Positions 48,195-59,944 of a stretch of 64,000 bases of DNA are shown here, one piece after another. Below the pieces are notes generated by a model that had not been told where the DNA came from, ran no database searches, and worked only from the letters and a program-made list of their open reading frames with translations. Source of the stretch: Balamuthia mandrillaris (lineage: Eukaryota; Discosea; Longamoebia; Balamuthiidae); assembly GCA_031835245.1 (NCBI GenBank), contig JAVKOQ010000117.1:99908-163907 (forward strand). Direction: 5' to 3'. Position 1 is the stretch's first letter. Each line of letters opens with the position of its first letter. The translations under genes and the position numbers were made by a program.

Positions 48195-49481
48195 ATGAAG
48201 AAACGAAAGGCCAGCTCGTTGGGTGGCGGAGCCTCGGTGGCCAGCCTTTATTCCTCTCCGATACGGCGAAGACCACCCCAGGCCAGACGAAGGAGAAGCG
48301 CTCCCTCCTCCGCTCATGAGGATGTCTTTGCTGCCCTGAGGGAGGGAGAGGAGAAAGAAGAAGTGGGGGAGGAGGAAGAGGAGGAGGAACGGGTGGAGTT
48401 GGGTGAACTTGCCTCGGACACGTGGGTTGGCTTGCAAATACTTCGCTCCCAGTTTCCGCTGCTCTCTGGCGATGCGCGGACGCCGCCAGTGCCTGTTCTC
48501 CTCAAAACCCAACTATATGCCATCGTCACCAACCACACGGACGTCGATCAACAGCTGGTACCTTCTCTCGTTCTCCCTCCTTGTCGTTCTCTTCGTGGTG
48601 TGTTCGCTTCTCTGCTTCTCTCAGCGGTGAGAAAACAACCCAACAAACACGCACACAAACAATCAAACAAAAGGACCAACTAAAGAAAGACGGAAAGCTG
48701 CGACTGTTTAAGTTGCTGAGCCTGAAGGACGAGTATGCCATCATGCTGCAGGAGGACTATCTCTCTCTCATCGACATTACAAAGCAACGGCACATCGACA
48801 TCCAGAAACAAGAGCGAGCAAACGACAAAGAACCTGAAGAGTGCTCCGCAAAAGCCAAAGATAAAGAGCGGGAGAAAGAGGAGGACTCTGCCACTGAAAC
48901 GAGTGCTGCCATTTTTGGTACCTTCAACCTGAGTTTTTTTGCTATGCGATACTTAATCCTATCTTCTTGTTGCAAAAAGATATCTTTGTGAGGACGGTGG
49001 CCTCGACATGTTGTGCCAAAGAGAGCATCACAAAAGCGGAGCTGAGCAACTTGTTGTTTGGGGATGGTCCGATCAACGAGACACAAATTACGTTGGTCTT
49101 CACCTTCTCTTCTTCTCCCTTCTGTTCCATTCGATAGCTCTTTCTCTTGGTTTTCCTTCCCATCTTTTGCTTATGGTTTTTGCTCTTAGCATGTTGGTGA
49201 ATGCAGGTTTGTTAATAAGAGGAAGGGAGGAAATAGAGTGCTTTTGGTTCTCTATTCCAAGCACAGGTCCATTTTTCAGCAGCTGCCTCAAAGGACGGAA
49301 GGAAGTGATCACCATGCTGCAAAGAACAAGGCATAAGGAGATGTTTCGAGAGGACCTCGCCAAGAGGAAGATGCGATACTCTTTCTTGCCACCAATGTTC
49401 CACGTGAAGGACCTCATAGGCAAAGAAGTACTGGAAAGCGTGGAGACAACGGCCGGACCACTAATACGATTACGAAATTGA
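48195..49481 (+). CDS. STK19: STK19-like winged-helix protein
   Basis: Homologue of STK19, now known as a winged-helix DNA-binding factor of transcription-coupled repair rather than a kinase. A basic, disordered N-terminus (MKKRKASSLGGGASVASLYS) and an acidic patch come first. Winged-helix stretches follow: PVLLKTQLYAIVTNHT, LKKDGKLRLFKLLSLKDEYA, SITKAELSNLL, LLIRGREEIECFWFSIPSTG. The closing block has FFSSCLKGRKEVITMLQRTR, KEMFREDLAKRKMR, FHVKDLIGKEVLESVETTAG and PLIRLRN; human STK19 ends the same way. About four introns; exon ends are approximate. The start is preceded by ATTATCGACAAT at 48151. The stop lies 36 bp from the convergent MT-A70 stop. Confidence 0.9.
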
Positions 49482-49517
49482 TGAGCATGTACAAACATAC
49501 AAAAACACAGCATTATT

Positions 49518-52500
49518 TCAGTAAAAGTGTACAGAGGTCCATCCTTTTCTTCGATATCCTTTTGGGCAAAAAAGCTCAAGCATCTTTCCTCGTCCACGCG
49601 CTTTATCGTAACAGGCGTTTGGTAGCATTGTCTCGATGATGTCATATACCGCTTCTGGTTTTTCTTCCCGTTCTACTTCCACCCAGTCTTCTTCTTTTTT
49701 CTCCTCCTCAAGATCTGCCACGTGGTCTCCTTTACTTGCAGAAGCTTCTTTTTTGGTTCGTTTGGTTGAGTTGCGATGACGAATGTGGTGATAACGTTCT
49801 TTGGAGATGGGAGGAAGCGGAGCAAATATTACATCCGTATTTCGTTGATGGCGCAGCTCCAAATCTCCTGTTGCTGTTTCTTCTTCGTCAATGTCATCGT
49901 CATCGTTGTCGCTGCTGCCAACAACACCATTCAGGGAGGAGGGCATCTTCTTGAAAATGAGGAGAGTGAGCTTGGACTTGCGGAAGTAAGGAGAGGGTTC
50001 CTCGACGGTCTTATTGTTGACGGATTGCCGCACCCATGCCAAGTTTTCCACATACGTAAACCTCCATTTGGCAGCCATTCGCATCACCTTTTTGTATTGT
50101 GTCAGTGAAGCAAGCAACATCGAAGATGAAATACGAGAGGTGAACTATACCCTTGGAATGAGCTCCTTTTCGACCCAAATGAACAAAAGACCATTGCGGA
50201 CCAAAGAACCGATGTCCCACCACCGCCCCAACTCCTCTGGAGTAACGCCCCATGTTTCTTGGTTGACCCATGGGGGATCCATTACCACTGCTTCAAAGTC
50301 ATTGCCAAGAAGCTTTAAGTCATAAGGTTCTGACAGCTTCATTTCCCGATAACTAATAAGCTTTACTCGTTAGAACGGAAAAAACAGAAGTGAAAGAACA
50401 AAAGGGAGAGAAAGTTACAATGCGCCTTTGATGTCCTGATAGCGCCTCTGCAGGGCAGTACGGCCCTTATGATCACGTTGGAGCGGTTGGATGAGCCTTG
50501 CCCATGTGCTCGGTATACGCTTTGGCATCGCAACCTTTTCTGGCGGTTGCTCCTCCTGCGGTAGTGGGGCAAGCCCTTTGATCCAAAAGGAAAGGTCCAG
50601 TTGTCGTGTTATCGGTGCTGTTTGTTTGGACCGTAGTAGCGGCGAGGAGGATATTAGTTGTTTCTTGTTACGCTCCGGTTGAAAGGTTTTAATCGCTTTC
50701 GTTTCGAGTTTGGGTGGCTGTTGAGGTGGCGAGAGTGGTGGTAGTGGTTCTGTCTTTTTGTTTGCTTTCATTGCGAGTCGTTGTTCCTTCCGTTCAAGCA
50801 ACAATAAGGCATCGTTGGTCTTGCTCTTGTTGAGAGGCGTTCGTTTCTCGTTTTCCTTTTCATTGTCCTTGCTCTTTTTCTTTTCTTGCTTATGTACATG
50901 GCTTGTATCGATGGGAGAGGTGGATATGAGTTGGGAGGCTATGGTCGAATGCTCAGTCTCTCTTTTGCTTCGTTGAGGTGAGACGGAGGAAGTAGTAAAC
51001 GTTATGTCTCCCTCTCCTCCATGATACTTTCTAAGCCATCTATCCACCCATTTTTCAACGTATTTGACTTGTTGGGTTTGCCATACATCGGTCAGGCAGT
51101 TTTTAAGCTGCATCTGCTTAGGAAATAACAACGTGAGTTCTCTACTGTTGTCTGTGAAAACGGGTACACGTACATCCTTAGAATGGCTACCACGGTATCC
51201 AGCCAAGCATTGTCTCGTGTCTTCATCGACCTCATTGTCCGTTCGCTTTGAAGAAGCAGCATTAGCCTTTTCGTTTGGGAGCTTTCGCTCCCTCACTAAC
51301 TTGCGGTAGTAGTTGGCGCATTGATAACCGACCCGGTGAGGCAATCCTTTGCTGAAGAGACCCCAGGAGGAACCCACCTGCCATCCTTTGCTCTTGAACT
51401 CGTTGTAACGATCCATCCAAGCCTTTGCTTCTGCTCCTTTGATGCCTCCTGAAGCTTGTTTTACTCCAATATCTACATGCATGTTCTCAAGGATAAGAAA
51501 AAGACAAACATCTTGAGAAAGAAAGGAGACAAAGGGTTGAAATACCCGTGAATCGATAGTAATAGGCGTTGGGGTTGCTGTGCCGCTGTCTCCAAGCCGC
51601 TATTCTCGCCGAGGACCATTCTTTAACGCTCTGCTCATCAAAAGGTTCAACAAACTTGTCCAGCTCGATAAATGCTTCTTCGTCTCCTTTGCGTGAATCA
51701 ATCTCCTCTTGTGCAGGGTGTAACTTCTTGCTTGGTTCGTTGTGTTGTTGTTCAGTCAAGGGCGACTGCATTGTCATTGCCTCATTCCTTTCTTCTCTGC
51801 TGCTTTTGGATGGCAGATCATCTTCTTCCATTCTCTTCGAGTTGCGAGTAATGCGTATGGTTAGACGATTGTTGGACGCCTTGCTATCTTCTTTCTTTGG
51901 GGGTTCTGTTTCTGCCGAGGGCTCAACAACGGAAGCTCTATGCTTTGGCGGCCGTCCTCTGCTAGTTCTTTTTTTGCCGGATCCTTTCGGTCTTCCTCGT
52001 CTTCGTTTTGTCACAACCTCCTCCACAGGTTCCTCTGCTTCCTTCTTTTTCTGTTCCTCCTCATCGTACTTTTCACCTTGAGACAGATGCCCCTGCACTA
52101 CAAGTGCCATCGGATCCTGTTCACTAACTTGTGTTCTCCTCTTCTTGTGTTGACTAGCGACGGGATTGTCGTGCTCCATATTGTCGTCGTTGTCATTGTT
52201 ATGTCGTGTTGCGATTGCGTCAGGAGAAGATGGTTCAGCAAGGAGGTTAAAAACTCGTTCTATTTTTCTTTTAAGTGAGTTGCCTCGCTCTTTCTGATCT
52301 CCATTGCGTTCCTCACCAGCTGCTTCTCGCGTCTTGTCGAAAGGTAAAAGCGTCGCAACATGTTGTCTGGTGTTATCTTCTCCCTTCACGGGAGAGCTAC
52401 CATTTGAAAAAGCGCTCTCTTCTCCCTCCCACTCTTCTGAAGAAGAAGAACTGGTGTCCAGGAAGCCGCCCCATTGTTTCTTTTTGCGCTTCTTCTGCTT

Positions 52501-53478
52501 TGTGGGTGAAGGCGAAGAGGAGGGTGTTGGTGTAGCTGCTGCTTTGGGAGACGTCGTGGTTGCAGTCGAAGGCCGTTCAGGAGCTGTGTATGTATCGGCA
52601 GTAGAAAGAGAAGGAATGGGTTTTTCCACCTTCGCCACGTCTTTCCCTGTTGATAACGAAACTTTTGACAACGGGCCAAAAGAAGAAGCCTCACAGGAGG
52701 AAATAGTAGTACTTGACGGAGGTAGAGGACCTATGCGGCTGAAGGAAGAGGTGGTGGAAGAGGCTATTCTCGAAGAAGCATCCTTGTTGGGGGTTCGCTT
52801 CGCTAGAGAAAGTGGTGGTCGTTGGCGAGCTGGTGTAGTGCGTTGAAAGAGCAGGCCGAAGGGGGAAGGACTGTTTTTGTTTTTGTGCACTACTGAAACG
52901 ATCTTGACCTCCTCCTCTTCCTCTTCTCCTTGCTTTACCGGTTCTTTTCCGCTCTCCTCCTGTGTTGTGGATAACGTAGGCAGTGGAAGCGGCAGCGAAG
53001 GAGGTGGGGTAGCGGTCACCTCTCTTCTCGGAGGATCATCTTCGCTGTAAGCGGTAGTGATACACGACTGGGATGGCAGCAGCGGTTCCGCTGCAACAAA
53101 CGCGAAAACCTCTTCGTCTGCCTTGCCGTGATGCCGTCGCAGCTCTTCAGCGATCTCCTCCTCTACCTGCCGAAAGGAGTCCAAAGAGAAGCTGCTGCCC
53201 GCGCTCCCAAGGCCTCTCCCTTCCGCCTTGCCACCGTCCTCAAAGAAGGACAGCCAGGCGGCCACGTCCAAGGGCTCCTCCGAAGAACAAAACAGGTCCA
53301 TTTGCTGGCACGGTTGGCTTCCTTGCGCACCATCTTCATCATCGCCGTACGGCCAGTGATGATGATGGCTGGCGTTGTCCATCATCCCCACCAGCTCAAG
53401 GCTGCAAGAAGTTTTGCAGTGCCAAAGGCGTGCGAAATAATTATCGGTATGATTTCTTGCCGTAACGACTTTGTTCAT
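49518..53478 (-). CDS. MT-A70 adenine N6-methyltransferase with AT-hooks and SANT/Myb-like domain
   Basis: Large protein (about 1230 residues). Exon 1 (53478 to about 51547) encodes an acidic/Ser-rich N-terminus, then AT-hooks at about 52018-51945 (KRRRGRPKGSGKK, TSRGRPPKH). Exon 2 (from about 51470) opens with a SANT/Myb-like block: AWMDRYNEFKSKGWQVG, GYQCANYYRKLVRERKLP. The MT-A70 domain follows: VVMDPPWVNQETWG (about 50290-50250; DPPW is the catalytic signature), GLLFIWVEKEL, then after an intron AKWRFTYVENLAWVRQSV and LELFCPKGYRRKGWTSV. METTL3/14-type RNA enzymes lack AT-hooks. DNA-binding modules beside MT-A70 suggest a DNA 6mA writer like the MTA1/AMT group of ciliates and early fungi; this is inference. 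Because the ATG at 53478 is followed by a second start (MMDNASHHHHW, about 53385), the exact start is uncertain. Confidence 0.85.
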
Positions 53479-53775
53479 CGGCCTAACGGTCCCTTCCTAA
53501 CTACCCCAAATTTTTGTTTTCTTGTAAAAATTTTAAATAGTTACCAAAGGTGACATCATATTTTATCCAAATATAGAAACTTACATAAATGAAAATTCCT
53601 AACATGAAGAAAATGACGTCAACTTCGCTCTTCCCTCTTTTGTGACAATAAAAAAATGTAGCGCAGCAGGGTGGACATAAGTATTGAGGAGTCATGTACT
53701 TTCCCGCTGAGACAAAGGGGAATGGTATCTAAGTTTTGTCTACCTTGCGGGCTTACAATTAAAAAAAGAGGAAGG
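53479..53775. promoter_or_regulatory. Divergent promoter, MT-A70 (-) / HDEL protein (+)
   Basis: 297 bp, AT-rich in the middle (about 53510-53660), between divergent starts. No ORF is credible. Confidence 0.4.
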
Positions 53776-54298
53776 ATGCTGGCTCGGCTTTGGCTGATGA
53801 TGGCGGCAGTGGTGGTGGTGGTGTGCGTGGGGAATGGGTGGTCGTGGAAGGCAAAGACAACGGTGGAGGCGAAAGAGGTTCCTTTGGGCTTTGAGGACGA
53901 GCGGGTGGACCTGTTCGAGGGGCTGCTGAGGGTGTGCAGCGAGCTCTGCGATGACCAGCTCAAGGACAACGACGTCTGCCGGGATTTTTGTCGGTTTGTG
54001 GAGCACATCGAGGCGGAACATGCGGAAGAGATACAGACAACGTTCGAAACGTACGGCCGTAAGCTGGCCCCTGCGGTAACCGTCACACAATTTTTCGTTT
54101 TTGCAATGTGCTTCTGTTCTATTTGCTGAAGGACTTTTGAAAAAAAAAACCAAACAAACAAACCAGTCATGGGCCATGCAGGATACCATACGGTGGCGGT
54201 TGCAGACGAACCAAGAGGACCTGCACGCCCTGGGGGACTACTTCCTGGAGAGCCTGCTGCAGTGGAGCAGCTTCGCCTTCCGCCACGACGAATTGTGA
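53776..54298 (+). CDS. Small ER-lumen protein with signal peptide and C-terminal HDEL
   Basis: 138 residues from two exons, 53776-54075 and 54182-54298, in phase. The N-terminus MLARLWLMMAAVVVVVCVGN is a signal peptide. The mature part has a cysteine cluster (CSELCDDQLKDNDVCRDFC) and an amphipathic acidic helix region (EHIEAEHAEEIQTTFETYG). The C-terminus is SFAFRHDEL, an ER-retrieval signal. It is probably a soluble ER-resident protein. The paired CxxxC cysteines could form disulphides as in saposin-like or ERp-type small factors, but I recognise no family. A longer in-frame start upstream (about 53728) would spoil the signal peptide. Confidence 0.8.
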
Positions 54299-54418
54299 TC
54301 CTATCCTTGCCAATCTGTGCTCCTTTTGTGCACCGCTGTCATGGTGCTGCAATCCTTGAGCTCTTTTTCTGTACAAACTGAACAAAACAAATCAAACGAG
54401 AAAAAAGAGAGAAGAGAG

Positions 54419-55994
54419 ATGGAAGAGGAGCATGGCGATGGAAGAGAGAGCAGAGCGGAGCATGGCGATGGAAAGGAGGTCCGAAGGGTGGTCATTTGTG
54501 GCGGGGGCGTCATTGGAGCAAGCATAGCCTACCATCTGATGCTGTTGCTGGCTCACGCTCCGCAGCAGCAAGGGGATGAGGAGCAGGGTGAGACCCCCAC
54601 TTCTCAGCCCACCACCACCCCAGAGTGGCAGGTCACCGTGGTGGAGAAAGGAGGGCAGGTGGCCAGCGCTGCCTCTGGCAAGGCCGGTGGCTTCCTGGCC
54701 CTGGACTGGTGCGACCACTCCGCGTTGCGGCACCTCGCCCGCCCGAGCTTCCAGCTGCACGCCACGATGGCCTCCGCCTTTGCCAGCGAGTCCCAACAGA
54801 ACTATGACTATCGCCCCATGGACACCCTCTCCCTCACCTGCAAGGCCGGTCTGAAGCGCTCCGCCCTGTTGGAGCAACAAAGAAAGGAGGAGAAGCGGCG
54901 CGAGAAGATGCCCTGGCTGCCGCCATCTGCTGCGCTGTCCTTGCTGCCCTCCTGGCTGGACCTGTCGGCGATCAAGGCGTTCTCTCCGCTGGGCAACACT
55001 GAGACCACAGCCCAGCTGCACCCCGCCAAGTTCACTCGTGTTCTCATAGAAGAGGCTCAGAAGTTGGGCAACGTTCAGCTGCTTCTCAACACTGAAGTGA
55101 CCAACGTTGCTATGGAGAATGGCAAAGTGGTAGCTGTACAGATCTCTTCCTCCGCCTCCCCTTCTTCTTCCACTCCCACTACTCTGCCAGCTGATGTGGT
55201 GGTGGTAGCGATGGGTCCATGGTCCAAAGATGCGTGCCGATGGTTTCCTAACCTGCCTCCGATCCATGCACAAAAAGCACATAGCATCCTCATTCGCCCT
55301 TCTAGTCCGGTAATGTTCCTTCTCCCTTCTCTCGCTCTGTTCTTGTTCTGTCTCTTTACTCTCCAAAGCTCTTCTCTCTGTGCCCCTTCTCTCGTTCTCT
55401 CGCTCTCGCTCTCTCTCTCTCACTTTCTCTCTCTCTCTCTCCCTGCTTTGTGTGTTCTGTTTGCAGTTATTTTGGGTGTGGGTGGGAGTGATTAAAATGA
55501 AAGATGATGACTGACGTTTTATAATCAACTTATGTTAGGTGAGTGCACACGCGTTATTCGTGGAATACACAGACACGACGCGTCGCTCTCCAGAGATCTA
55601 TCCACGCAGCACAGGAGAGGTCTATATCTGCGGCGAATCAGATGGAAGAACGCCGCTCCCTCCTCACCCTAACGACGTCAAGCCCAACGAGGAGAGCTGT
55701 GAGGCCTTGCGCTCTGTAGCAAGCGCCCTCTCTCCGGCGCTCTCAGAGGGCCAAGTGGAGTGCCAACAAGCATGTTACCTACCGTTATCGCCAGATGGAT
55801 TGCCGCTGCTGGGCCGCATAGAGGGGGTAGAAGGAGCATACGTGGCCGCAGGGCACGGGTGTTGGGGCATCCTCAACTCGCCCGCAACTGGCTTGGCCAT
55901 GGCGGAACTGATCTTGTACGGTAGCAGTCACTCCATCTCGCTTCGCCCCTTTGATCCTTCAAGAAAAAGTGTTCAGGTGGCAACAAGAGAGTAG
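54419..55994 (+). CDS. FAD-dependent oxidoreductase, DAO family, TDA3-like
   Basis: D-amino-acid-oxidase-fold flavoprotein, closest by motif to the fungal TDA3/SPAC1F5.03-type group of unknown substrate. RRVVICGGGVIGASIAYHL is the FAD dinucleotide motif. VTVVEKGGQVASAASGKAGG and FLALDWCDHSALRHLARPSF are typical of this subgroup. AQLHPAKFTRVLIEEAQKLG, VVVVAMGPWSKDA (second nucleotide contact) and, after the intron at about 55312-55538, EIYPRSTGEVYICGESD follow. The terminal FAD motif is GVEGAYVAAGHGCWGILNSP. The ATG at 54419 is preferred; another in-frame ATG lies at 54341, 43 bp after the HDEL gene stop. The very short gap to that gene suggests close head-to-tail packing, not an operon. Confidence 0.9.
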
Positions 55995-56679
55995 GTCAGC
56001 GGAACAGTAAACAACAGAAGTCAAACCTCCAACCGGAAAATACGGAAAAAAATCCTTTCCTTCGTCTAAAACAGAGCCTCACGAAGATCAAAGGCAGGTA
56101 AAGATAGTGGCGAGATGAGAAACATCCGTTTTTGGTTGCAGTACGCATTTCGTATGGAGCGATCTGTTGGTATCGCAGATAAGATAAAGCGATGTATGTT
56201 GAGGCGAGTAAGGAACCAATGCCCAAACGGTCCCAATTCCCTTAGCGAGCAAGATGAGGGGGAGTGGAGGTATTGGAGACCAACTTTGGGTGAAATTTCA
56301 CAGAGGGGTGACCCGAATTGTTTTGTTTACCGAAACGTCACTTGTTGTCCTTTTTGGGCCTCAGCTAATTTCCTTTGCTGGAGCTCGGTCTTACCTGGAA
56401 GCACGCAAGAGCTGAGTTCGCTCCTGTACTGGTTGGATACCATCTATGTTGTTCAGGCAGTTTCCCCCTTTTTGAATACAAGAACACCATCCGGCCCCAA
56501 TACTAGGGGATTGGTCTCTTTTAAGAAAGACGATCCTTCCCACCGATAAACCAGGAAACCGCGGACTCTCTCTCTCTCTCCGACAAAAGCCAAGGGCTTG
56601 GGAAATTTCTATGCGTTAAACGGTCATAGAGAAATATTTTCTTTCAAGTTCCAAAGCAAGCACAGGGCACAGGCACTCA
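55995..56679. other. Intergenic, 685 bp
   Basis: Two modest ORFs (56115-56549 plus; 56226-55996 minus) have no recognisable features. The minus one begins MGIGSLLASTYIALSYLRYQ, which could be a small membrane protein, but the evidence is composition only. The RFX promoter probably lies here. Confidence 0.35.
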
Positions 56680-58290
56680 ATGGGAGAACATTTTAATGAA
56701 AGCATACGCCGCGATATCACAACATGGTACCGCCATCATCTTTGGTGAAAACGATATCGTTCTTACTTTGCTAGCTTCATCCTGTCCTTTAACTCCGTTC
56801 CAGGATTCAAAACAACTATAGGATAGAGATTGGAATGTCAACACCCAAGGAGAGCGTCTACTGTCACTACACCATGAGCTGTATGTTTCGGGGATTGAAG
56901 CCCGTTTCTTCCTCTGTCTTTGGGCGGATCATGCATAAAGTATTTCCCGCATTGAAGAGCTCCCGCAAAGGTGCGAGAGCGAAAGCCCCTATTCGTCCCT
57001 GTTCTCCTGTTTGGTGTTTCTGTGCACACTTCACCTTTCCTAAAAAACGGAAACATCAGCTAACACCTCAAACAAACGAAAACAGGTCCTCGAGGAAAGG
57101 AAAAGCACCACTACAAGGACTTGGGGGTGCGATCAGATCATGACCCTGCACTGCTCGTCAACCAGCAGAAAGAAGCTCCCTCTGAAAGCAACAATAGCTG
57201 CACTAATTCCCAGGAGGCCAACAAGAGAAAACGAAAGAGAAGCCGCGCAACCTTTGTTGACGAGGGCTTGAAACTACAAACACACACCTCTGAAACGGCT
57301 GGTTGTGACGCAGTCCTCCAGCGTCATCCACGACCTCATTCCACACCTCCTGCCGCATTCTACAACCTAGTTTCCGCAAGCTGGTCTCCTGCCTCTTTCT
57401 CCTCTGCTTCCGCTGATGAAACACTAGGACGGAACCCAGGCCTGCCCACGCCTCAACTGAAACGAGAGGTGGCTGCAAACCCAGTCACCCGGTCCTCGGC
57501 ACCAGCGTCCACCAGTGGCGTGAGCCCCCATCACCACCTACCATCGAGTAATCCTTTTTCCGTTTCCTCAGCATCACCAACACCCACACCCACGCCTCCA
57601 CCACACCAACTACAAACCAAAGGGCATTCTTCTCCGATGGGTACTTCCCCTCTGCACTACTGCTCTAATGTTTCTCCAGTGGCCAACTCGTCTTCAGCCC
57701 CCACCCCTCGCTTTATGGAGGAGGTCTGTTCCTGGGAGCTTGGACCCATCTTCTCGTGCACCTTCGCGGAGGACCTCCCCGACACATTGCAGCAGTGCGC
57801 TCAACACTTCCTCAAGCAGTATCAACAGCACTGGGAGCAGGTCTTTGAGGCCCTGCTGCGAGGGGATCTGAAGGGAGCGGGACATCTCTCTCACCCCTTC
57901 TGGGAGTCCGTTGCCTTTTTGTATCCTCTCTTCGAGGAGAGGAGCGTCTGCGCGCAGATACTGGACCTCGACAGGGAGGCTTACGGCACGCTCTCCGACC
58001 TCATCATGGCCAACTCTGCCCTGGGTCATGTCGAAACTCTAGCTGCTTGGTGCAAAGAGCTGGCCAACTTGTTCCCTCGTTTCGTGGAGAACGCGGTAAC
58101 GGGCGTGCTGCCACCCTACCTCGTCTCGCGAAAGGTCCGGCAGGCCAAATCCTTTGCCGCCACGTTGGTCCATCGGGCTGAATTCCTGTGTTATCTCGAT
58201 CGTCAGTCAAGGAATGGTGGAAGCAATCTCTCTGTGCCAACAGTACCAGAGGTCTTGGACCGTTCTCTCCCAAGTCACTGCGTGCACTGA
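56680..58290 (+). CDS. RFX-family winged-helix transcription factor
   Basis: I infer exons 56680-56726, 56804-56970 and 57086-58290, all in phase. They assemble a complete RFX DNA-binding domain at the very N-terminus. MGEHFNESIRRDITT spliced to WIQNNYRIEIG matches the WLxxNYExxEG start of RFX domains. SVYCHYTMSC, VSSSVFGRIMHKVFPALKS and the spliced RKGPRGKEKHHYKDLGVR correspond to YxHY, FGKLIRxVFPxLxTRRLGTRG and YHYYGL. A Ser/Pro/Thr-rich linker follows. The C-terminal half (CSWELGPIFS, QHFLKQYQQHWEQVFEALLR, AYGTLSDLIMANSALG) is helical and may be the RFX dimerisation region. RFX factors bind X-box promoter DNA and, in animals, often control cilia genes. They are known mainly from opisthokonts and amoebozoans. 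Confidence 0.85.
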
Positions 58291-58382
58291 GGGCACGAAA
58301 CTCAACCACCCTTCTTCCTCCGTCAGTCGTGCAGAACTTTTGTCTGCGCTTCTGTAAATTTGCTTTTTATCGACCACCTGAA

Positions 58383-58388
58383 AATAAA
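58383..58388 (+). terminator. Polyadenylation signal of RFX gene
   Basis: AATAAA about 90 bp after the RFX stop and 115 bp before the next ATG. Confidence 0.45.
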
Positions 58389-58503
58389 GTGCTAATATAT
58401 GAAATTTTGTCATAAAATATTCACTTTTGCAATAATTTTGTAGCGAAAATCAATAAAATGCGATAAAAATATCATACGAATTTTACGAAAACAAAAACAC
58501 AGA

Positions 58504-59847
58504 ATGTTTAAGCAGGTGTGGAAGAAGAAAGAGGTGAGGAAGGAGGAGAGAAGCGCCGACAAGCTGCAAAAGACTCAAAGGCGCAAAGAGCGAGGTCCGG
58601 TGGTCGAGCCCGCCACTTTGTTAGGCCCCTTCGAGGTGTTGCCGCTGGAATTGTTGAGTTACGTGGTGGAGCTCCACGGTGACGATGTACACTACTTATT
58701 GGCATTGAGCAGCCTCAACTCGGAGTGGCGAGCCCTTGTGGACACCCCACGAACGTGGAAACGAGTCTTTGCCAGCCGCTTTCCCTCTCACTGTGAGTCT
58801 ATCGCCTGGGTATGTGTTGCTTTCTTTTTTTATTTTCCCATCATTCAAAAAGTAGTAATCTTGGCCAAACCACTACTTTTCTTAAAAAAAAAAAACAGGT
58901 GGTGAGCAATGGGCTGTGGAGAGACAAGAGCCGCAAGGCAACCACAACAACGACAACAACAACGACAACACAAAGCTTTCCGTGGAAGGAGCAGCTGAAA
59001 GCAACCTCGCGCTGCCCCTTTGCCAGCCGCTACCAATGCAAAGAGGTGGCCCTGCCCCACCTCAACGACGCCTACAAGTACTATTCCTTTCGTGGGAGCG
59101 TGGGCGTGAGCGGCCAGGCCGCTGGCCGATGGTACTTTGAGGTGGAGGTGCTGCGCACCAACGGACACCCTAACATGCAGCTCGGTTGGCTCACCAATGC
59201 CTTTACCGTTAACCTTGCGGTTTGTTATTTATTCTTTTTTTTTCTAAGTTTTACTTTCTTTCTCGCTTCCTCTTTTGTTCTTTCTCTACCTTCTCTTTGA
59301 TGTTCACCGCAAACTATGCTCGATGTTGCAGCAACACTATGGTGTGGGCGATGATGCATTCTCTTGGGGCTATGACGGCTTCAGGAAGTCGTTGTATTAC
59401 AAGAGCAAGGGAGCCACTGGCTATTCCCATCCCTGGAAAAATGGAGACCGTGTTGGTTGTTGCCTTGACCTCGACAACTCCACCATTTCCTATTTTATCA
59501 ATGGTGCTCTCTCTCTTTTCTTTCTTCATGTTCTGCTGTGCTAATCCTATTATTGTTGAAACTGTTATTGAACAGGAAAAAGCCTGGGAGTGGCATTCAG
59601 GAAGGTCAAGGCCTCCGCTGGCGAGTTCTTTTATCCGGGCGTAACTTACTACGGTGGCTACTTTCCAACGATAATCCCAAACGATGTCCAACCCTCTGCA
59701 TCCGGCCAACAGCACAACGTCAGCATCGGCGTTCACTTTATCTTCGAGCCGGATCACTTCAAGTATGGTCTGCCACAAGGCTGTCTTCCTCTTAGCCACC
59801 TTGCTGCTGACCCACAACAGATTCGCATCCTCTACTGCGCTTCATGA
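58504..59847 (+). CDS. F-box/SPRY-domain protein, copy 1
   Basis: Likely substrate receptor of an SCF ubiquitin ligase. A basic N-terminus is followed by an F-box-like segment (FEVLPLELLSYVVEL, LSSLNSEWRALVDTPRTWKR). Then comes a B30.2/SPRY domain: YYSFRGSVGVSGQAAGRWYF, FEVEVLRTNGHPNMQLGW, GVGDDAFSWGYDGFRKSLYY, WKNGDRVGCCLDLD, TISYFING, VAFRKV, and FFYPGVTYYGGYFPTI. Introns at about 58810-58898, 59217-59331 and 59505-59576. It ends IRILYCAS. SPRY domains bind target proteins. It has a tandem paralogue immediately downstream with the same order and the same intron positions. Upstream, CGATAA lies at 58461. Confidence 0.88.
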
Positions 59848-59849
59848 TG

Positions 59850-59891
<42 letters not shown>

Positions 59892-59904
59892 ATCTCTTCT
59901 GTCC

Positions 59905-59910
59905 AATAAA
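59905..59910 (+). terminator. Polyadenylation signal between tandem F-box genes
   Basis: AATAAA after a (CT)n run, only 35 bp before the next ATG; the copy 2 promoter must overlap this tail. Confidence 0.45.
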
Positions 59911-59944
59911 ACTAGTCACGTCGTCACGAAAACAAGCATGCAAG

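Noticed and set aside
54392-55528. 378-residue minus-strand ORF
   Set aside because: Antisense of the GC-rich FAD oxidoreductase exon, which carries clear FAD motifs on the plus strand.
56115-56549. 144-residue plus-strand ORF
   Set aside because: Composition does not resemble the neighbours, no domain or splice context, and it ends before the RFX start; kept only as part of the intergenic entry.
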